From Synechococcus sp. WH 8109 (lineage in GTDB: Bacteria; Cyanobacteriota; Cyanobacteriia; PCC-6307; Cyanobiaceae): a stretch of 64,000 nt of DNA. Made by a program: the position numbers and the translations under genes. Positions 19,222-29,385 of the stretch are shown piece by piece. The notes beneath the pieces are model-generated. The model was not told where the DNA came from. It was given only the letters and a program-made list of their open reading frames with translations, and searched no databases. Within the stretch, counting starts at the first letter, position 1. Every line of letters begins with the position of its first letter. Location of the stretch: positions 310,001 through 374,000 of the forward strand of contig NZ_CP006882.1 in the NCBI RefSeq assembly GCF_000161795.2, written 5' to 3'.

Positions 19222-20103
19222 TTATCCCGGCGTTGAGGGTGGATCCGGAGGTGGATCGCTCTCGGCCAGAAAAAACCACGGTTGGCCATCGTACCAGCCG
19301 GCTTTGGTGAAGATAGGCTCGGTGTAGCCAGCCCGAAGTAGGCAGAGGCCCGTGGCCGGCGCCGCCTCCTTTACTTCGTGGCGTCGTCGTTCCCTCCAGC
19401 GCTGTTCAAAGGCGGCAACACTTAGACGGTGTTCGCCAACGGCCACCAACTGGGCCATCAGCAGTCGAACCATGCCGTACAGAAAACCACTGGCCTGAAT
19501 CTCAACCCGCAGAAGATCGCCTTGGCGCTCCACGAGCACCTCCTGCACGGTGGTTCGGGCATGGGCGCGACGGCTGCCTGCCTTCATGAAGGCGCTGAAG
19601 TCGTGCAGACCAAGCATGGTGCTCAAAGCGTCCCGCATGCGGGACGCATCCAGCCTGTGTTGGTAGCGGTGCCAGCTCCAGGGGCTGAGAAACAAATTGG
19701 GGCGCCGGCCGTTGTGAATCGTGTACCGGTACCGCCTATAGGTGGCGGAGTAACAGGCATGCCAATCCATGGGACGGGCGACGGATTCGCGCACACGAAT
19801 GGTGCTCGGCAGGCGTCCGTTCAAGGCCGGGGCCCATTTGCGAGCTGGGATCGGCCCACTGCAGTCGAAGTGCACCACCTGACCGGCGGCATGAACGCCG
19901 GCATCGGTGCGACCGGCGGCAAAGGTCTGCACCGGTCGGTGCGGATCGAGCTGGGCGATGGCGTCCTCCAGCACTGCCTGAACACTGCGACCGTTGCGTT
20001 GGCGCTGCCACCCACAAAACGAAGAACCCTCGTACTGAAGGCTGAGCGCGATCCGCTGAAGGGACGCTGTCTCAGGACCTGCAGACGAGGGTTCGGTGTT
20101 CAA
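19222..20103 (-). CDS. truA: tRNA pseudouridine synthase A (positions 38-40)
   Basis: 293 aa, converts U38-U40 of the tRNA anticodon stem-loop to pseudouridine. The catalytic aspartate is Asp67 in [27 protein letters not shown] and RRYRYTIHN are also typical. It sits between rplQ (25 bp upstream) and rplM, a position common in bacterial alpha operons. Confidence 0.97.
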   Translation of the reverse strand: MNTEPSSAGPETASLQRIALSLQYEGSSFCGWQRQRNGRSVQAVLEDAIAQLDPHRPVQTFAAGRTDAGVHAAGQVVHFDCSGPIPARKWAPALNGRLPSTIRVRESVARPMDWHACYSATYRRYRYTIHNGRRPNLFLSPWSWHRYQHRLDASRMRDALSTMLGLHDFSAFMKAGSRRAHARTTVQEVLVERQGDLLRVEIQASGFLYGMVRLLMAQLVAVGEHRLSVAAFEQRWRERRRHEVKEAAPATGLCLLRAGYTEPIFTKAGWYDGQPWFFLAESDPPPDPPSTPG

Positions 20104-20128
20104 ACGTCAGGACTGACGTGAGGTCTGA

Positions 20129-20479
20129 TCAGACCAGTTCGATGATGGCCATCTCGGCGTTGTCGCCACGACGGGGAACGGTGCGGGTGATGCGGGTGTA
20201 GCCACCCTTACGATCGCTGTAGCGGTTGGGGGCCTTGTCGAACAAGGCATGCACCAGCTGCTTGTCGTAGATGTAACCCATTGCCCGGCGACGGGAGGCG
20301 AGGCTGCCGTCCTTGGCCAGGGTGATCATGCGCTCGGCTTCGTCGCGAAGCGCCTTGGCCCGTGCCTTGGTGGTGGTGACCCGACCTTCGCGAATCAGCT
20401 GGGTGGTCAGGGCGCGCAGCATTGCCTTGCGCTGGTCAGCTGGACGTCCCAGCTGAGGAACTCGGCATTGATGACGCAT
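20129..20479 (-). CDS. rplQ: 50S ribosomal protein L17
   Basis: 116 aa. [20 protein letters not shown] and [20 protein letters not shown] are L17 signatures. It follows rpoA by 49 bp, the usual alpha-operon order. Confidence 0.98.
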
Positions 20480-20528
20480 GGTTCTGTCGGTGACGAAGAC
20501 GAAAAAGGACGTTCAGGCCGTTCTGCAG

Positions 20529-21467
20529 TTATGCAGAAGTGCGGCTCTGGGGGATGGAGATGCCGATGCGCTCTAGGGCTTCGATCACTTCATCAGCGGA
20601 TTTGGAACCGAAGTTCTTGATCTCCAGAAGATCCTCGTAGCTGAAGCCCATCAGGTCAGACACGGAGTTGACCTGGGCCCGCTTGAGGCAGTTGTATGCG
20701 CGAACCGAAAGGTTCAGTTCCTCAAGAGGAATCTGTGCTTCAGCCGAGGGCTCGGGTTCAGCAGGAACTTCCTCCACGAGAGTGACCGTGGCCAGAGGCT
20801 GGAATAGCTCAATCAATTGATTAGCTGATTGAGCCAGGGCGTCGTCGGGGGTAATGGATCCGTCGGTGACGATCTCCATCCGCAGGCGCTCCCGGGCCGA
20901 ACCGCCTTCGGCAACGGCGGTTTCGTCGATGGTGAAGTTGACCCGGGTCACGGGCATAAACACCGCATCGATCTGGAGCAGATCGATTGCACTGGTTTCT
21001 TCGTTGTGACGATCCACCGGGCGGTAGCCGACGCCGCGCTCAACGTGAACCTCCAGCTCGAGGCTGTGGCCGTCGGCCACGGTGGCGATCGAACGATCGG
21101 CGTCCACCACCTGCACCTGAGAGGAGAACTGCAGATCTCCAGCCTTTACTTCAGCGGGACCAGCAACCACGAGACGACCAATCTGGAGTTCGGCCGAACG
21201 GCTGTTGACGGAGATCTCCTTGCAGTTCAGCAGGATGTCCAGAACGTCTTCACGGACCCCAGGAACCGTGGCGTATTCGTGATTGACACCGGCAATTCGG
21301 ATGGCGGTGACGGCACTGCCTTCCAGCCCACCCATCAGCACGCGGCGCAGCGCGTTGCCCAGGGTCGTGGCCTGGCCACGCTCGAGGGGGCCAATCAGGA
21401 AAACGCCGGACTGGGCGCGATCCTCGGCCACCTGATGCTCAATGCGATCAATCTGGTACTGCAACAC
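20529..21467 (-). CDS. rpoA: RNA polymerase alpha subunit
   Basis: 312 aa. The N-terminal domain (about 1-225) contains the dimerisation region [21 protein letters not shown] short acidic linker leads to the C-terminal DNA- and activator-binding domain ([20 protein letters not shown], then [20 protein letters not shown]). The family start [13 protein letters not shown] corresponds to a GTG at 21467; the upstream ATG at 21545 would add 26 unrelated residues. It lies in the order rpsM-rpsK-rpoA-rplQ. Confidence 0.97.
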   Translation of the reverse strand: MLQYQIDRIEHQVAEDRAQSGVFLIGPLERGQATTLGNALRRVLMGGLEGSAVTAIRIAGVNHEYATVPGVREDVLDILLNCKEISVNSRSAELQIGRLVVAGPAEVKAGDLQFSSQVQVVDADRSIATVADGHSLELEVHVERGVGYRPVDRHNEETSAIDLLQIDAVFMPVTRVNFTIDETAVAEGGSARERLRMEIVTDGSITPDDALAQSANQLIELFQPLATVTLVEEVPAEPEPSAEAQIPLEELNLSVRAYNCLKRAQVNSVSDLMGFSYEDLLEIKNFGSKSADEVIEALERIGISIPQSRTSA

Positions 21468-21514
21468 AGTCTGAATCGGGGTAAGGGGAGAAACCGGACG
21501 TAAATCAGCTCGGT

Positions 21515-21907
21515 TCAGACGCGGCGGCGCTTGGGCCGGCGGCAACCGTTATGGGGCAGGGGGGTGACGTCGCGAATCAGAGTGATTTCGAGGCCAGCGA
21601 CCTGGAGAGCACGGATGGCGGTCTCACGGCCTGAGCCAGGACCCCTCACCAACACTTCGATCTGACGCATGCCTTGGTCAAGGGCGCGACGTGCTGCTGC
21701 TTCTGCAGCGGTTTGAGCCGCGAAGGGTGTGCCTTTGCGAGCACCTTTGAAGCCACTGGCACCTGCAGACGACCATGAAATCACCTCACCGGCCGTATCG
21801 GTGATAGACACGATGGTGTTGTTGAAGGTGCTCTGGATGTGAGCGACGCCGTTCGGGACGTTGCGCTTGGCCTTCTTGGGGCCGGATTTTTTGACGGTTT
21901 TAGCCAT
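21515..21907 (-). CDS. rpsK: 30S ribosomal protein S11
   Basis: 130 aa. [20 protein letters not shown] and [20 protein letters not shown] are diagnostic of S11, which lines the mRNA path at the 30S platform. It is 35 bp after rpsM. Confidence 0.98.
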   Translation of the reverse strand: MAKTVKKSGPKKAKRNVPNGVAHIQSTFNNTIVSITDTAGEVISWSSAGASGFKGARKGTPFAAQTAAEAAARRALDQGMRQIEVLVRGPGSGRETAIRALQVAGLEITLIRDVTPLPHNGCRRPKRRRV

Positions 21908-21942
21908 GGCCGTATGCAGTCAGGGATAAGGATGTTGAGGAC

Positions 21943-22308
21943 TTACTTCTTCTTGCCGGCCACAGTTTTCCGTGCGCCGCGGCGGGTGCGGGCGTTGGTG
22001 CGGGTGCGTTGGCCGCGAACTGGGAGGCTCATGCGGTGGCGACGGCCACGAACGCAGCCGATGTCTTGTAGGCGCTTGAGGGCCATGCCCTCCTGACGGC
22101 GCAGATCGCCTTCGAGGGTGTATTCCTCCATGGCGTTACGGAGCTTCTGAAGATCTCCGTCCTCCAGATCTTTCACCCGGATGTCGGGGTTCACGCCGGT
22201 TTTGGCCAGGATGGCCTGTGAGCGGGTGAGACCAACTCCGTAGATGTAGGTGAGGGACACTTCGATCCGCTTGTCGCGGGGAATGTCAACGCCGGCGATC
22301 CGTGCCAC
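21943..22308 (-). CDS. rpsM: 30S ribosomal protein S13
   Basis: 121 aa. [20 protein letters not shown] at the N-terminus and [20 protein letters not shown] near the C-terminus identify S13, an intersubunit-bridge protein of the 30S head. It follows rpmJ by 71 bp. Confidence 0.98.
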   Translation of the reverse strand: MARIAGVDIPRDKRIEVSLTYIYGVGLTRSQAILAKTGVNPDIRVKDLEDGDLQKLRNAMEEYTLEGDLRRQEGMALKRLQDIGCVRGRRHRMSLPVRGQRTRTNARTRRGARKTVAGKKK

Positions 22309-22379
22309 GTTCGTTTAGTTGAAAAGGACAGATGCCTCCGAAGTCCTGGAGGCGAGGAATGTTCTGGAACAGCGGGGAA

Positions 22380-22493
22380 TCAGCCCTGGCGCTGTTTGTG
22401 CTTGGGGTTGGCGCAAATGACCATGACCTTGCCGTGGCGACGGATCACCCGGCACTTGTCACACATTTTTTTCACTGAGCTGCGCACCTTCAT
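22380..22493 (-). CDS. rpmJ: 50S ribosomal protein L36
   Basis: 37 aa, starting [20 protein letters not shown]. The zinc ligands CxxC, C and H are intact (Cys11, Cys14, Cys27, His32). The start is at 22493; reading from further upstream would add residues that overlap the adk 3' end. It is separated from adk by 46 bp. No infA was found between adk and rpmJ, where some cyanobacteria keep it. Confidence 0.96.
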   Translation of the reverse strand: MKVRSSVKKMCDKCRVIRRHGKVMVICANPKHKQRQG

Positions 22494-22539
22494 GAGGCGT
22501 GGCTCTCCAAATTTCCAAACGGCAACACTACCATGCCGG

Positions 22540-23091
22540 TCAACAAAGAACTGACTCGATCCGCTTGGTGATCTCCTCGACTGAGCCCTGGGCGGGGACG
22601 GAAACAAGGAGTCCCTTATCGCTGTAGAAGCGAATCAGGGGTGCGGTTTTCTCGCGGTAAACCTCCAGGCGATTGCGGATCACCGCTTCGTTGTCGTCAG
22701 CGCGACCGCGGGCCAGCAGGCGTTCAATCAAAACGGCGTCATCCAGCTCCAGCAGAACCACGGCTTGGATGGGTTGCTGCAATTCGGCCAGCAGAGGTTC
22801 TAGGGCTTCAGCCTGGGGCACCGTGCGGGGGAACCCATCCAGCAGCCAGCCATCTGTGGTGAGTGCCTTCATCTGGCTTTCCACAATCGCCAGCACGAGG
22901 GCGTCGCTCACCAGTTCGCCGCGGTTCATCACCGCTTCAGCTTCTTTGCCCAGATCGCTGCCGGCTGCCACTTCAGAGCGCAGCAGATCGCCTGTGGACA
23001 GATGCTTCATGCTGTTGGCATCGCACAGCCGAGCGGCCTGGGTGCCTTTGCCGGCTCCGGGAGGGCCCAGAAAGAGCAAGCGATTTTTCAT
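22540..23091 (-). CDS. adk: Adenylate kinase
   Basis: 183 aa, AMP + ATP to 2 ADP. P-loop [16 protein letters not shown] at the N-terminus, AMP-binding [12 protein letters not shown], and [10 protein letters not shown]. The LID region is short ([16 protein letters not shown]), with no zinc cysteines, as in the short-type enzymes. It lies directly after secY, as in many spc operons, behind a hairpin that spans the secY stop. Confidence 0.97.
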   Translation of the reverse strand: MKNRLLFLGPPGAGKGTQAARLCDANSMKHLSTGDLLRSEVAAGSDLGKEAEAVMNRGELVSDALVLAIVESQMKALTTDGWLLDGFPRTVPQAEALEPLLAELQQPIQAVVLLELDDAVLIERLLARGRADDNEAVIRNRLEVYREKTAPLIRFYSDKGLLVSVPAQGSVEEITKRIESVLC

Positions 23092-23124
23092 GGTTGCGTA
23101 AGCGTGAGGTGACGTGAACGGAAG

Positions 23125-23145
23125 GAGCGCTGCCCAGCAGCGCTC
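23125..23145 (-). promoter_or_regulatory. Stem-loop at the secY stop / adk leader
   Basis: GAGCGCTGC and GCAGCGCTC form a perfect 9-bp stem with a 3-nt loop. It covers part of the secY stop codon and lies 34 bp before adk. There is no T-run, so it more likely tunes mRNA processing or adk translation than terminates. Confidence 0.5.
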
Positions 23146-24463
23146 ACTGGCGAACGAGGCCTTCGTAGCGTTGTGAGATCACATAGGTCTGCACCTGCTT
23201 GGCCGTGTCGATGGCCACACCGACAAGGATCAGCAGTGACGTGGCGCCAAGTCCCTGGAAGGTCTGCACATTCGTGGCGCGTTCGACGGCCGCGGGAATG
23301 ATGGCGACGGCGCCGAGGAACAGGCCACCCAGCAAGGTGAGGCGGTTCTGGACTCCTGAGAGGTAGGTGGCCGTGGCGCTGCCGGGGCGAACGCCTGGAA
23401 TCGCCACACCACCCCGTTTCAGGTTCGTGGCGATGTCAGCGGGATTCACCGTGAGAGAGGCGTAGAAATAGGAGAAGCCCAGGATCAACGCAAAAAACGT
23501 GAGTGCGTACGGCCAGGGGTTCGCTGCCCCAGGATTCAGGGCACTGGCCGCACGGATCAACCACTCACTTTTGGTGAGGTTGGCGATGGTGACCGGCAGA
23601 AAAATCAGAGCTGAGGCGAAGATGATCGGCATCACACCGCCGGCATTCAGCTTGAGCGGCAGATAGCTCTGACGCGTGGGAAGAACACCTGCTCCACCCA
23701 CTTGGCGCTTGGCACTGACGATGGGGATACGGCGAGCCCCCTCCTGCACGAAGATGATTCCAACGATCGTGGCCAGGAACACCAGCACCAGAACAATGAT
23801 GCCCAGGACGGTGTCCCGGTCACCGGTTTGAGCGGCTTCGATCGTGGCGCCGAGGGTGCGCGGCAGGGTGGCGACGATGTTCAGAAAAATCACCAGGGAA
23901 GCCCCCTGGCCGATGCCCCGCTCCGTGATCACTTCACTCAGCCACATCACCACCATCGAGCCGGTGACCAGGGCCAGTGCCGTCTGCACCACAAAGGCCA
24001 CTTCGCTCAGCCCCTCCACGGCGTATTGGCGCAGGATCATCGCGAAGACCACGCTCTGGACCAGCCCCCATCCCAGCGCCACATAACGGGTGATCTGGGC
24101 GATCTTGCGTCGGCCGGCCTCGCCTTCATTTTTCTGGAGGTCTTCCAGCTGCGGCAGCGCCGCGGTCAACAGCTGGAGGATGATCGAGGCATTGATGAAG
24201 GGCAGGATCCCCAGGGCAAAGATGCCCAGGGTGGAGATCCCGCCGCCGGTGAAGATGTCGAGAAAACCGATCAGCTGTCCGCCTTGATCGATGAATTGCT
24301 TGAACGCTTCCCGATCGATTCCGGGCATTGGGATGTAGATCCCAAGACGCACCAACAACAGCAGGCCGAGTGTGGTGAGCACGCGACTGCGGAGCCCAGG
24401 GTTGGTGATCAGCTGGCCGATCACTTCGGAGGCGTTGGGGTTGCGACCCCGACTGACGAGCAT
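23144..24463 (-). CDS. secY: Protein translocase subunit SecY
   Basis: 439 aa, the channel of the Sec translocon, with about ten membrane helices. Family segments include RLGIYIPMPGID near the N-terminus, NASIILQLLTAALPQLE, and the cytoplasmic loop RRIPIVSAKRQVGGAG. In cyanobacteria it serves both plasma and thylakoid membranes. It follows rplO across a 104-bp gap that contains a strong hairpin, and precedes adk. Confidence 0.98.
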   Translation of the reverse strand: MLVSRGRNPNASEVIGQLITNPGLRSRVLTTLGLLLLVRLGIYIPMPGIDREAFKQFIDQGGQLIGFLDIFTGGGISTLGIFALGILPFINASIILQLLTAALPQLEDLQKNEGEAGRRKIAQITRYVALGWGLVQSVVFAMILRQYAVEGLSEVAFVVQTALALVTGSMVVMWLSEVITERGIGQGASLVIFLNIVATLPRTLGATIEAAQTGDRDTVLGIIVLVLVFLATIVGIIFVQEGARRIPIVSAKRQVGGAGVLPTRQSYLPLKLNAGGVMPIIFASALIFLPVTIANLTKSEWLIRAASALNPGAANPWPYALTFFALILGFSYFYASLTVNPADIATNLKRGGVAIPGVRPGSATATYLSGVQNRLTLLGGLFLGAVAIIPAAVERATNVQTFQGLGATSLLILVGVAIDTAKQVQTYVISQRYEGLVRQ

Positions 24464-24500
24464 GTCCGGAAGAAAGTGAAGTTGGGCGAAAAGCCAAGAA

Positions 24501-24531
24501 GCCGCCCGTGGATCGAAATCCAGCGGACGGC
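24501..24531 (-). promoter_or_regulatory. Stem-loop between rplO and secY
   Basis: On the minus strand GCCGTCCG-C-TGGAT pairs with ATCCA-CGGGCGGC around a TTCG loop: 13 bp with one bulged C and one G-U. A weakly T-rich stretch follows. It may attenuate or process the transcript between the ribosomal genes and secY; this role is inferred. Confidence 0.55.
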
Positions 24532-24567
24532 TCAGACCCTAGGGCTGACTTGGGGACGAGCCCTTGA

Positions 24568-25023
24568 TTAGTCGAGGATTTCGCAGGTGCCTCCTGCGGC
24601 TTCGATCTTGGCGCGGGCGGAGGCGGTGAACGCCGCGGCTTGCACTGTCAGCTTTTTGGCTTTCAGTTCACCGTTACCGAGCATCTTCAGAGGATGCTTG
24701 GGGCTGGTCACGATGCCGTCCTTGACCAGGGAATCCAAGTTGACGGTGCTGCCGTCCTTCAGGTCGTTCAACGCCGAAACGTTGAGCACGGTGAAGAACT
24801 TGGGATTCACCAGGGGGAAGTGCTTCAGCTTCGGCACCCGGCGGTACAGAGGCATTTGGCCACCCTCAAAGCCGGGGCGCGTGGGGCGACCCGAGCGGGA
24901 TTTCTGGCCGCGCATACCGAAGCCGCAGCTGGCACCCTGACCGGCAGCGATGCCGCGGCCCTTGCGCAATTTGCGGCGACGAGCGCCCTTGTTGGATTTG
25001 AGGGAATCGAGTCGGAGAGTCAT
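24568..25023 (-). CDS. rplO: 50S ribosomal protein L15
   Basis: 151 aa. The glycine- and arginine-rich N-terminus ([20 protein letters not shown]) and [17 protein letters not shown] are typical. It follows rpsE by 6 bp; no rpmD (L30) lies between them, which is the cyanobacterial and plastid arrangement. Confidence 0.98.
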   Translation of the reverse strand: MTLRLDSLKSNKGARRRKLRKGRGIAAGQGASCGFGMRGQKSRSGRPTRPGFEGGQMPLYRRVPKLKHFPLVNPKFFTVLNVSALNDLKDGSTVNLDSLVKDGIVTSPKHPLKMLGNGELKAKKLTVQAAAFTASARAKIEAAGGTCEILD

Positions 25024-25029
25024 CGCGAA

Positions 25030-25674
25030 TCAGGAATAGATCTGTTCGAGGGAGATTCCCCGTTCCTTCGCCGTCTCCTTGTGGGTGCGGAGAAGCGACA
25101 GGGCCACCATGGCAGCCCGTGCATTGTTCAGGGGGGTCTTGCTGCCCAGGCGCTTGGCCAGGACGTTCTTGATGCCGGCGAGTTCGAGCACTGTGCGGAT
25201 GGAACCGCCAGCGATCACACCGGTACCAGGGGCTGCAGGGCGGATGAGCACGCTGGCAGCACCATCACGACCATTGGAGAGGGTCGGGATGGAGTTGTGG
25301 CGGGTCAACGGCACTTTGACGAGGTGCTTCTTGCCATCGGCAACACCCTTGCGGACGGCACCGATCACATCACCGGCCTTGCCGACGCCAACGCCGACCT
25401 GGCCTTTCTCGTTGCCGACAACCACGATGGCCCGGAAGCTCATCTTCTTACCGCCTTTGACGGTCTTGGAGACGCGGCGGATTTGAACCACGCGCTCCTG
25501 CCATTCGGAGTCGCGCTCCTGGCCGCGACGGCCACCACGCCGGTCGCCACGACGACCGTCACGGTCGCCACGGCCGCGGCGCTGTTCCTGTTGCTGCTGC
25601 CCTTCGGCTGCAGCTGGAACGTCGGCCGCACCCGGCACGGAGTTGGGATTGGATTGGGGGGAGGAATCTGTCAT
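25030..25674 (-). CDS. rpsE: 30S ribosomal protein S5
   Basis: 214 aa. A long Gln/Arg/Gly-rich N-terminal extension (about residues 1-55) precedes the conserved core ([20 protein letters not shown], then [20 protein letters not shown]). The core is the normal S5 double-stranded RNA-binding fold plus C-terminal domain; the extension is longer than in E. coli. It follows rplR by 14 bp. Confidence 0.98.
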   Translation of the reverse strand: MTDSSPQSNPNSVPGAADVPAAAEGQQQQEQRRGRGDRDGRRGDRRGGRRGQERDSEWQERVVQIRRVSKTVKGGKKMSFRAIVVVGNEKGQVGVGVGKAGDVIGAVRKGVADGKKHLVKVPLTRHNSIPTLSNGRDGAASVLIRPAAPGTGVIAGGSIRTVLELAGIKNVLAKRLGSKTPLNNARAAMVALSLLRTHKETAKERGISLEQIYS

Positions 25675-25688
25675 GGGTTGAGCAGGAA

Positions 25689-26057
25689 TCAGAACTGAAG
25701 GCCCGCTTCCCGGGCGGCATCGGCGAGGGCTTTAATCCGGCCGTGGTACAGATTTCCGCCGCGGTCGAACACCACCTGTTGGATGCCTTTGGCGATGGCG
25801 CGCTTGGCGACCAGTTCGCCAACGGCGACAGAGGCGTCGCAGCTGCCAGCCGGAGCCTTGAGGCCGGTGCGCAGCTCCTTGTCAACGGTGGAGGCTGAGC
25901 AGAGTGTGCTCTGGGCCGCGTCGTCGATGACCTGGGCGTAGATGTGGTTGTTGGAGCGGAACACGGCCAGCCGCGGACGGTCTGAAGTTCCGGTGATGTG
26001 ACGACGCAGACGCCGGTGGCGTTTCTGCGTCTGCTGTTTGCGGGAAATTTGGGACAT
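25689..26057 (-). CDS. rplR: 50S ribosomal protein L18
   Basis: 122 aa, a 5S rRNA-binding protein. [20 protein letters not shown] and [20 protein letters not shown] are L18 signatures. It lies between rplF (33 bp upstream) and rpsE. Confidence 0.98.
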   Translation of the reverse strand: MSQISRKQQTQKRHRRLRRHITGTSDRPRLAVFRSNNHIYAQVIDDAAQSTLCSASTVDKELRTGLKAPAGSCDASVAVGELVAKRAIAKGIQQVVFDRGGNLYHGRIKALADAAREAGLQF

Positions 26058-26090
26058 AGTGGGTGAAGGGAAGGAACGTCAGGACAAGGC

Positions 26091-26630
26091 TTATTTCTTG
26101 CCGGACTTGCCTGCCTTGCGCAGGATGCGCTCGCCCTCGTACTTGATGCCCTTGCCCTTGTAGGGCTCGGGGGGACGGATGGCGCGGACCTTGGCGGCTT
26201 CGTTGCCCACCAGCTCCTTGTCGATGCCGGAAACGATCACCCTGGTGTTGTTCTCCACCTTGAAGGTGATGCCCTCGGGGGCTTCCATCTCGACGGGGTG
26301 GCTGTAGCCAGCACTCACCACGAGAGTTTTGCCTTTGACCTGGGCACGTGAGCCCACACCAACGATCTCCAGGGCCTTGCTGTAGCCGTTGCTGACACCC
26401 TCGATCATGTTGGCGACGAGGGTGCGGCTCAGGCCGTGGCGCTCACGGGAGATGCGCTTGGTGCTCGTGGGAGAAACCACGATGGTGTTGTTGTCCTGGC
26501 TGACGCTGACGCCTTCAGGAAGGGTGCGCTCCAGTTCGCCTTTGGGTCCTTTCACCTTGACAGTGAGACCGTCGAGGGAAACCGTGACCTTTTCAGGGAC
26601 GGGAACAGGGTTTTTGCCGATTCGTGACAT
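26091..26630 (-). CDS. rplF: 50S ribosomal protein L6
   Basis: 179 aa. [20 protein letters not shown] at the N-terminus and [20 protein letters not shown] at the C-terminus are diagnostic. It sits near the factor-binding site of the 50S subunit. It follows rpsH by 14 bp. Confidence 0.98.
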   Translation of the reverse strand: MSRIGKNPVPVPEKVTVSLDGLTVKVKGPKGELERTLPEGVSVSQDNNTIVVSPTSTKRISRERHGLSRTLVANMIEGVSNGYSKALEIVGVGSRAQVKGKTLVVSAGYSHPVEMEAPEGITFKVENNTRVIVSGIDKELVGNEAAKVRAIRPPEPYKGKGIKYEGERILRKAGKSGKK

Positions 26631-26644
26631 GGTTCAGCTCCGGA

Positions 26645-27046
26645 TCAGTAGACGTAACAGAGCACTTCGCCACCGACGCCCTCACGACGGGCGTCGCGGT
26701 CGCTCATCACACCCTTGGAGGTGGAGATGATGGCCACGCCTAGTCCGCCGAGGACTTTGGGCAGGCCGCGAGTGTTCTTGTAGATGCGGAGACCGGGCTT
26801 GCTGACCCGCTGCATGGAGCGGATGGTGGGCAGCCTGTGCTTGCCGCTGTACTTGAGGGCGAGCACCAGTTCGGTGCGAACGCCTTCACCCTGCTCGCTG
26901 ATCTCGGAGATGAAGCCCTCCTGCTGCAGCACCTTGGCGATGCTGCGGGTCATCCGCGAAGCGGGGATCTTGGTGGTTTCGTGACGTTTCTCACTCGCAT
27001 TGCGAATGCGGGTGAGCATGTCGGAAATGGGGTCGTGGTTGGCCAT
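26645..27046 (-). CDS. rpsH: 30S ribosomal protein S8
   Basis: 133 aa. [20 protein letters not shown] and the C-terminal [18 protein letters not shown] are S8 signatures. In E. coli S8 is the translational repressor of the spc operon; whether that holds here cannot be seen. It follows rplE by 19 bp, with no rpsN (S14) between. Confidence 0.98.
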   Translation of the reverse strand: MANHDPISDMLTRIRNASEKRHETTKIPASRMTRSIAKVLQQEGFISEISEQGEGVRTELVLALKYSGKHRLPTIRSMQRVSKPGLRIYKNTRGLPKVLGGLGVAIISTSKGVMSDRDARREGVGGEVLCYVY

Positions 27047-27065
27047 AGGTGTCGACGGGGAGGGC

Positions 27066-27605
27066 TCAGTTGCTCTGGAACGGCATTCCCATCTCGCGGA
27101 GGAGGGCCCGGCCCTCTTCGTCCGAACGGGCAGTGGTCACGATGGTGATGTCCATGCCCCGGATCGCATCGATCTTGTCGAAGGAGATCTCAGGGAAAAT
27201 GATCTGTTCGCGCACCCCAAGGGTGTAGTTGCCGCGGCCATCGAAACTCTTGGGGCTGACCCCGCGGAAGTCGCGGATGCGGGGCAGCGCCAGGTTGATC
27301 AGGCGCTCGAGGAAGGCATACATCCGATCACCACGGAGGGTGACGGCACAGCCGATCGGCATGCCCTGCCGAATCTTGAAGCCGGCGATGGCTTTTTTGG
27401 CACGGGTCACAACGACCTTCTGGCCGGTGATCTGCGCCAGCTCATTCACCGAAGCCTCGAGGGACTTGGCATTGGCGGCGGCTTCGCCGAGACCCCGGTT
27501 GACGGTGACTTTCACCACCTTGGGGACTTCATGGATGTTGGTGAGGGAGAGATCCTTCTGCAGCTTGGGCTGGATGGTCTCCCGGTAGCGCTTCTTGAGT
27601 GACAT
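27066..27605 (-). CDS. rplE: 50S ribosomal protein L5
   Basis: 179 aa, a 5S rRNA-binding protein that contacts P-site t[41 protein letters not shown] and [20 protein letters not shown] are typical. It follows rplX by 40 bp. Confidence 0.98.
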   Translation of the reverse strand: MSLKKRYRETIQPKLQKDLSLTNIHEVPKVVKVTVNRGLGEAAANAKSLEASVNELAQITGQKVVVTRAKKAIAGFKIRQGMPIGCAVTLRGDRMYAFLERLINLALPRIRDFRGVSPKSFDGRGNYTLGVREQIIFPEISFDKIDAIRGMDITIVTTARSDEEGRALLREMGMPFQSN

Positions 27606-27645
27606 AAGGGGTTGGGGTGCTTCTGGGCGTGGTCAGAAGTCGGGA

Positions 27646-28002
27646 TCAGTCGAGGACTTCACCGGTTTTCTTGAGCCGGCGCTTCTTGGTGCCGTCCTTC
27701 TCGACGACGATTTCAACGCGGCTGGCCACCTTTTTGTCGGTGGAATACAACATCACGTTGGAGGCATGCAGGGACGCTTCCTCCGTCACGATGCGGCCGG
27801 TCTCGCCCTCCTGGGTGGGCTTTTCGTGGCGGGTGCGCATGTTCACGCCCTCCACGACGACACGGTTCTCATTGGGCAGGGTGCGCAGAACGGCACCGGT
27901 CTTGCCCTTGTCCTTGCCGGCGATCACCTGAACGGTGTCGCCTTTGCGGATGCGCATCTTGATGCGCTCGGTGGCCTTGGCCTTGGTGGTTGCAGTCGCC
28001 AT
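27646..28002 (-). CDS. rplX: 50S ribosomal protein L24
   Basis: 118 aa. The KOW motif is in [20 protein letters not shown], with [17 protein letters not shown] further on. L24 is an assembly initiator of the 50S subunit. It starts 2 bp after the rplN stop. Confidence 0.98.
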   Translation of the reverse strand: MATATTKAKATERIKMRIRKGDTVQVIAGKDKGKTGAVLRTLPNENRVVVEGVNMRTRHEKPTQEGETGRIVTEEASLHASNVMLYSTDKKVASRVEIVVEKDGTKKRRLKKTGEVLD

Positions 28003-28004
28003 GG

Positions 28005-28370
28005 TCAGATCACCTCCGGAGCGAGGGACACGATTTTGGTGAAGCTGCGCTCACGCAGCTCACGGGCCACCGGTCCGAAGACGCGGGTGCCTTTAGGGTT
28101 TTTGTCGTCGTTGATGATGACGGCGGCGTTGTCGTCGAACCGGATTGAGTTTCCGGTTTCACGACGCATGGTGGCTTTAGTGCGCACCACAACGGCCTTC
28201 ACCACGTCGGACTTTTTGACGCCCATGTTGGGGGCGGCATCCTTGACGGCGGCAACGATCACGTCGCCAACGTGGGCGTAGCGACGGTTGGTGCCGAGGA
28301 CGCGAATGCACTGGATGCGCTTGGCGCCGCTGTTGTCGGCAACGGTGAGATAGGACTCCTGCTGGATCAC
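28005..28370 (-). CDS. rplN: 50S ribosomal protein L14
   Basis: 121 aa. [20 protein letters not shown] and [20 protein letters not shown] are L14 signatures. Its ATG overlaps the rpsQ stop by 4 bp (ATGA), implying coupled translation. Confidence 0.98.
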   Translation of the reverse strand: MIQQESYLTVADNSGAKRIQCIRVLGTNRRYAHVGDVIVAAVKDAAPNMGVKKSDVVKAVVVRTKATMRRETGNSIRFDDNAAVIINDDKNPKGTRVFGPVARELRERSFTKIVSLAPEVI

Positions 28371-28663
28371 TGCTTCACCTCCTGAGCTTCAGCCTTGTTG
28401 GCTTCTTCAGCTGCAGCCTTGGGGCTGTGGCTGAGAACCTCGGCGATGGCCCACCGCTTCTGGCGGCTCATCGGACGGGTTTCAGTGATGCGAACGCGGT
28501 CACCGACGCGACAGGTGTTGTCTTCGTCGTGAGCCTTGTAACGGGTGGTACGGCTGACCGTCTTTTGATAGATGGGGTGTGGGAAGCGGCTTTCCACCGC
28601 GACCACCACCGTTTTTTCCATCTTGTCGCTGACGACGGTGCCGATCCTTTCCTTGACTGCCAT
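28367..28663 (-). CDS. rpsQ: 30S ribosomal protein S17
   Basis: 98 aa. [20 protein letters not shown] and [19 protein letters not shown] are conserved. An Ala/Glu/Lys-rich tail extends beyond the usual ~80-residue core. The start at 28663 is chosen because a longer frame upstream overlaps rpmC and has no S17 similarity. Confidence 0.97.
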   Translation of the reverse strand: MAVKERIGTVVSDKMEKTVVVAVESRFPHPIYQKTVSRTTRYKAHDEDNTCRVGDRVRITETRPMSRQKRWAIAEVLSHSPKAAAEEANKAEAQEVKQ

Positions 28664-28680
28664 GGTTACGGAGTGGGGGA

Positions 28681-28890
28681 TCAGGAGGCGGTGGAGCGCT
28701 GGCGCTCCGACTGCACCGTCAGCAGCTGGGCCAGCTTGATGCGGACCTCTTTGAAACGGTGCGTGTTGGCGAGCTGGCGCGTGGCCTGCTCGAAACGGAG
28801 CTGGAACAGTTCGCGGCGCAGGCCATCGATCTGTTCGTTGATGTCCGAATCGGACAGGCTGCGCACATCGGCGGCGTTGGGACGGGCCAT
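28681..28890 (-). CDS. rpmC: 50S ribosomal protein L29
   Basis: 69 aa, two helices. [20 protein letters not shown] and [20 protein letters not shown] match L29, which sits at the peptide-exit tunnel. It starts 2 bp after the rplP stop and precedes rpsQ by 17 bp. Confidence 0.97.
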   Translation of the reverse strand: MARPNAADVRSLSDSDINEQIDGLRRELFQLRFEQATRQLANTHRFKEVRIKLAQLLTVQSERQRSTAS

Positions 28891-28892
28891 GG

Positions 28893-29369
28893 TCAGGACT
28901 CCACGGTGACGGCTTCAGAAGCTGCCGGAGCCTTGGCGCCAGCTGACTTCTCCTGCTCATCCAGCTGGATGAACTTGGTCTTCACGGGAAGCTTGTATTG
29001 CGCGAGGCGCATGGCTTCCTTGGCGATTTCGGGGGTGATTTCATCACCGCCCATCTCGAACAGGATCCGGCCGGGCTTGATCACCGCCACCCAGAATTCT
29101 GGGTTGCCCTTACCGGAACCCATCCGGGTTTCGGCAGCGCGCATGGTGACCGGCTTGTCGGGGAAGATCCGGATCCAGATTTTTCCGCCACGCTTGACGT
29201 AGCGGGTCATGGCACGACGGCTGGCCTCGATCTGGCGCGAGGTGATCCAGCCACATTCCTGTGCCTGCAGCGCGAACTGTCCGAAGGCAATGGTGTTGCC
29301 CCGGGTGGCGACGCCGCGCATGCGGCCTCGCTGCTGCTTACGGAATTTGACGCGTTTTGGACTCAGCAT
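28893..29369 (-). CDS. rplP: 50S ribosomal protein L16
   Basis: 158 aa. [20 protein letters not shown] and the [20 protein letters not shown] loop near the peptidyl-transferase centre identify L16. It has a short Ala/Glu-rich C-terminal extension. It follows rpsC by 16 bp. Confidence 0.98.
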   Translation of the reverse strand: MLSPKRVKFRKQQRGRMRGVATRGNTIAFGQFALQAQECGWITSRQIEASRRAMTRYVKRGGKIWIRIFPDKPVTMRAAETRMGSGKGNPEFWVAVIKPGRILFEMGGDEITPEIAKEAMRLAQYKLPVKTKFIQLDEQEKSAGAKAPAASEAVTVES

Positions 29370-29385
29370 GGTTCAGGCCTCCTGT

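Noticed and set aside
22494-22539. Search for infA between adk and rpmJ
   Set aside because: Only 46 bp are available and no coding sequence fits; infA is simply not in this cluster.
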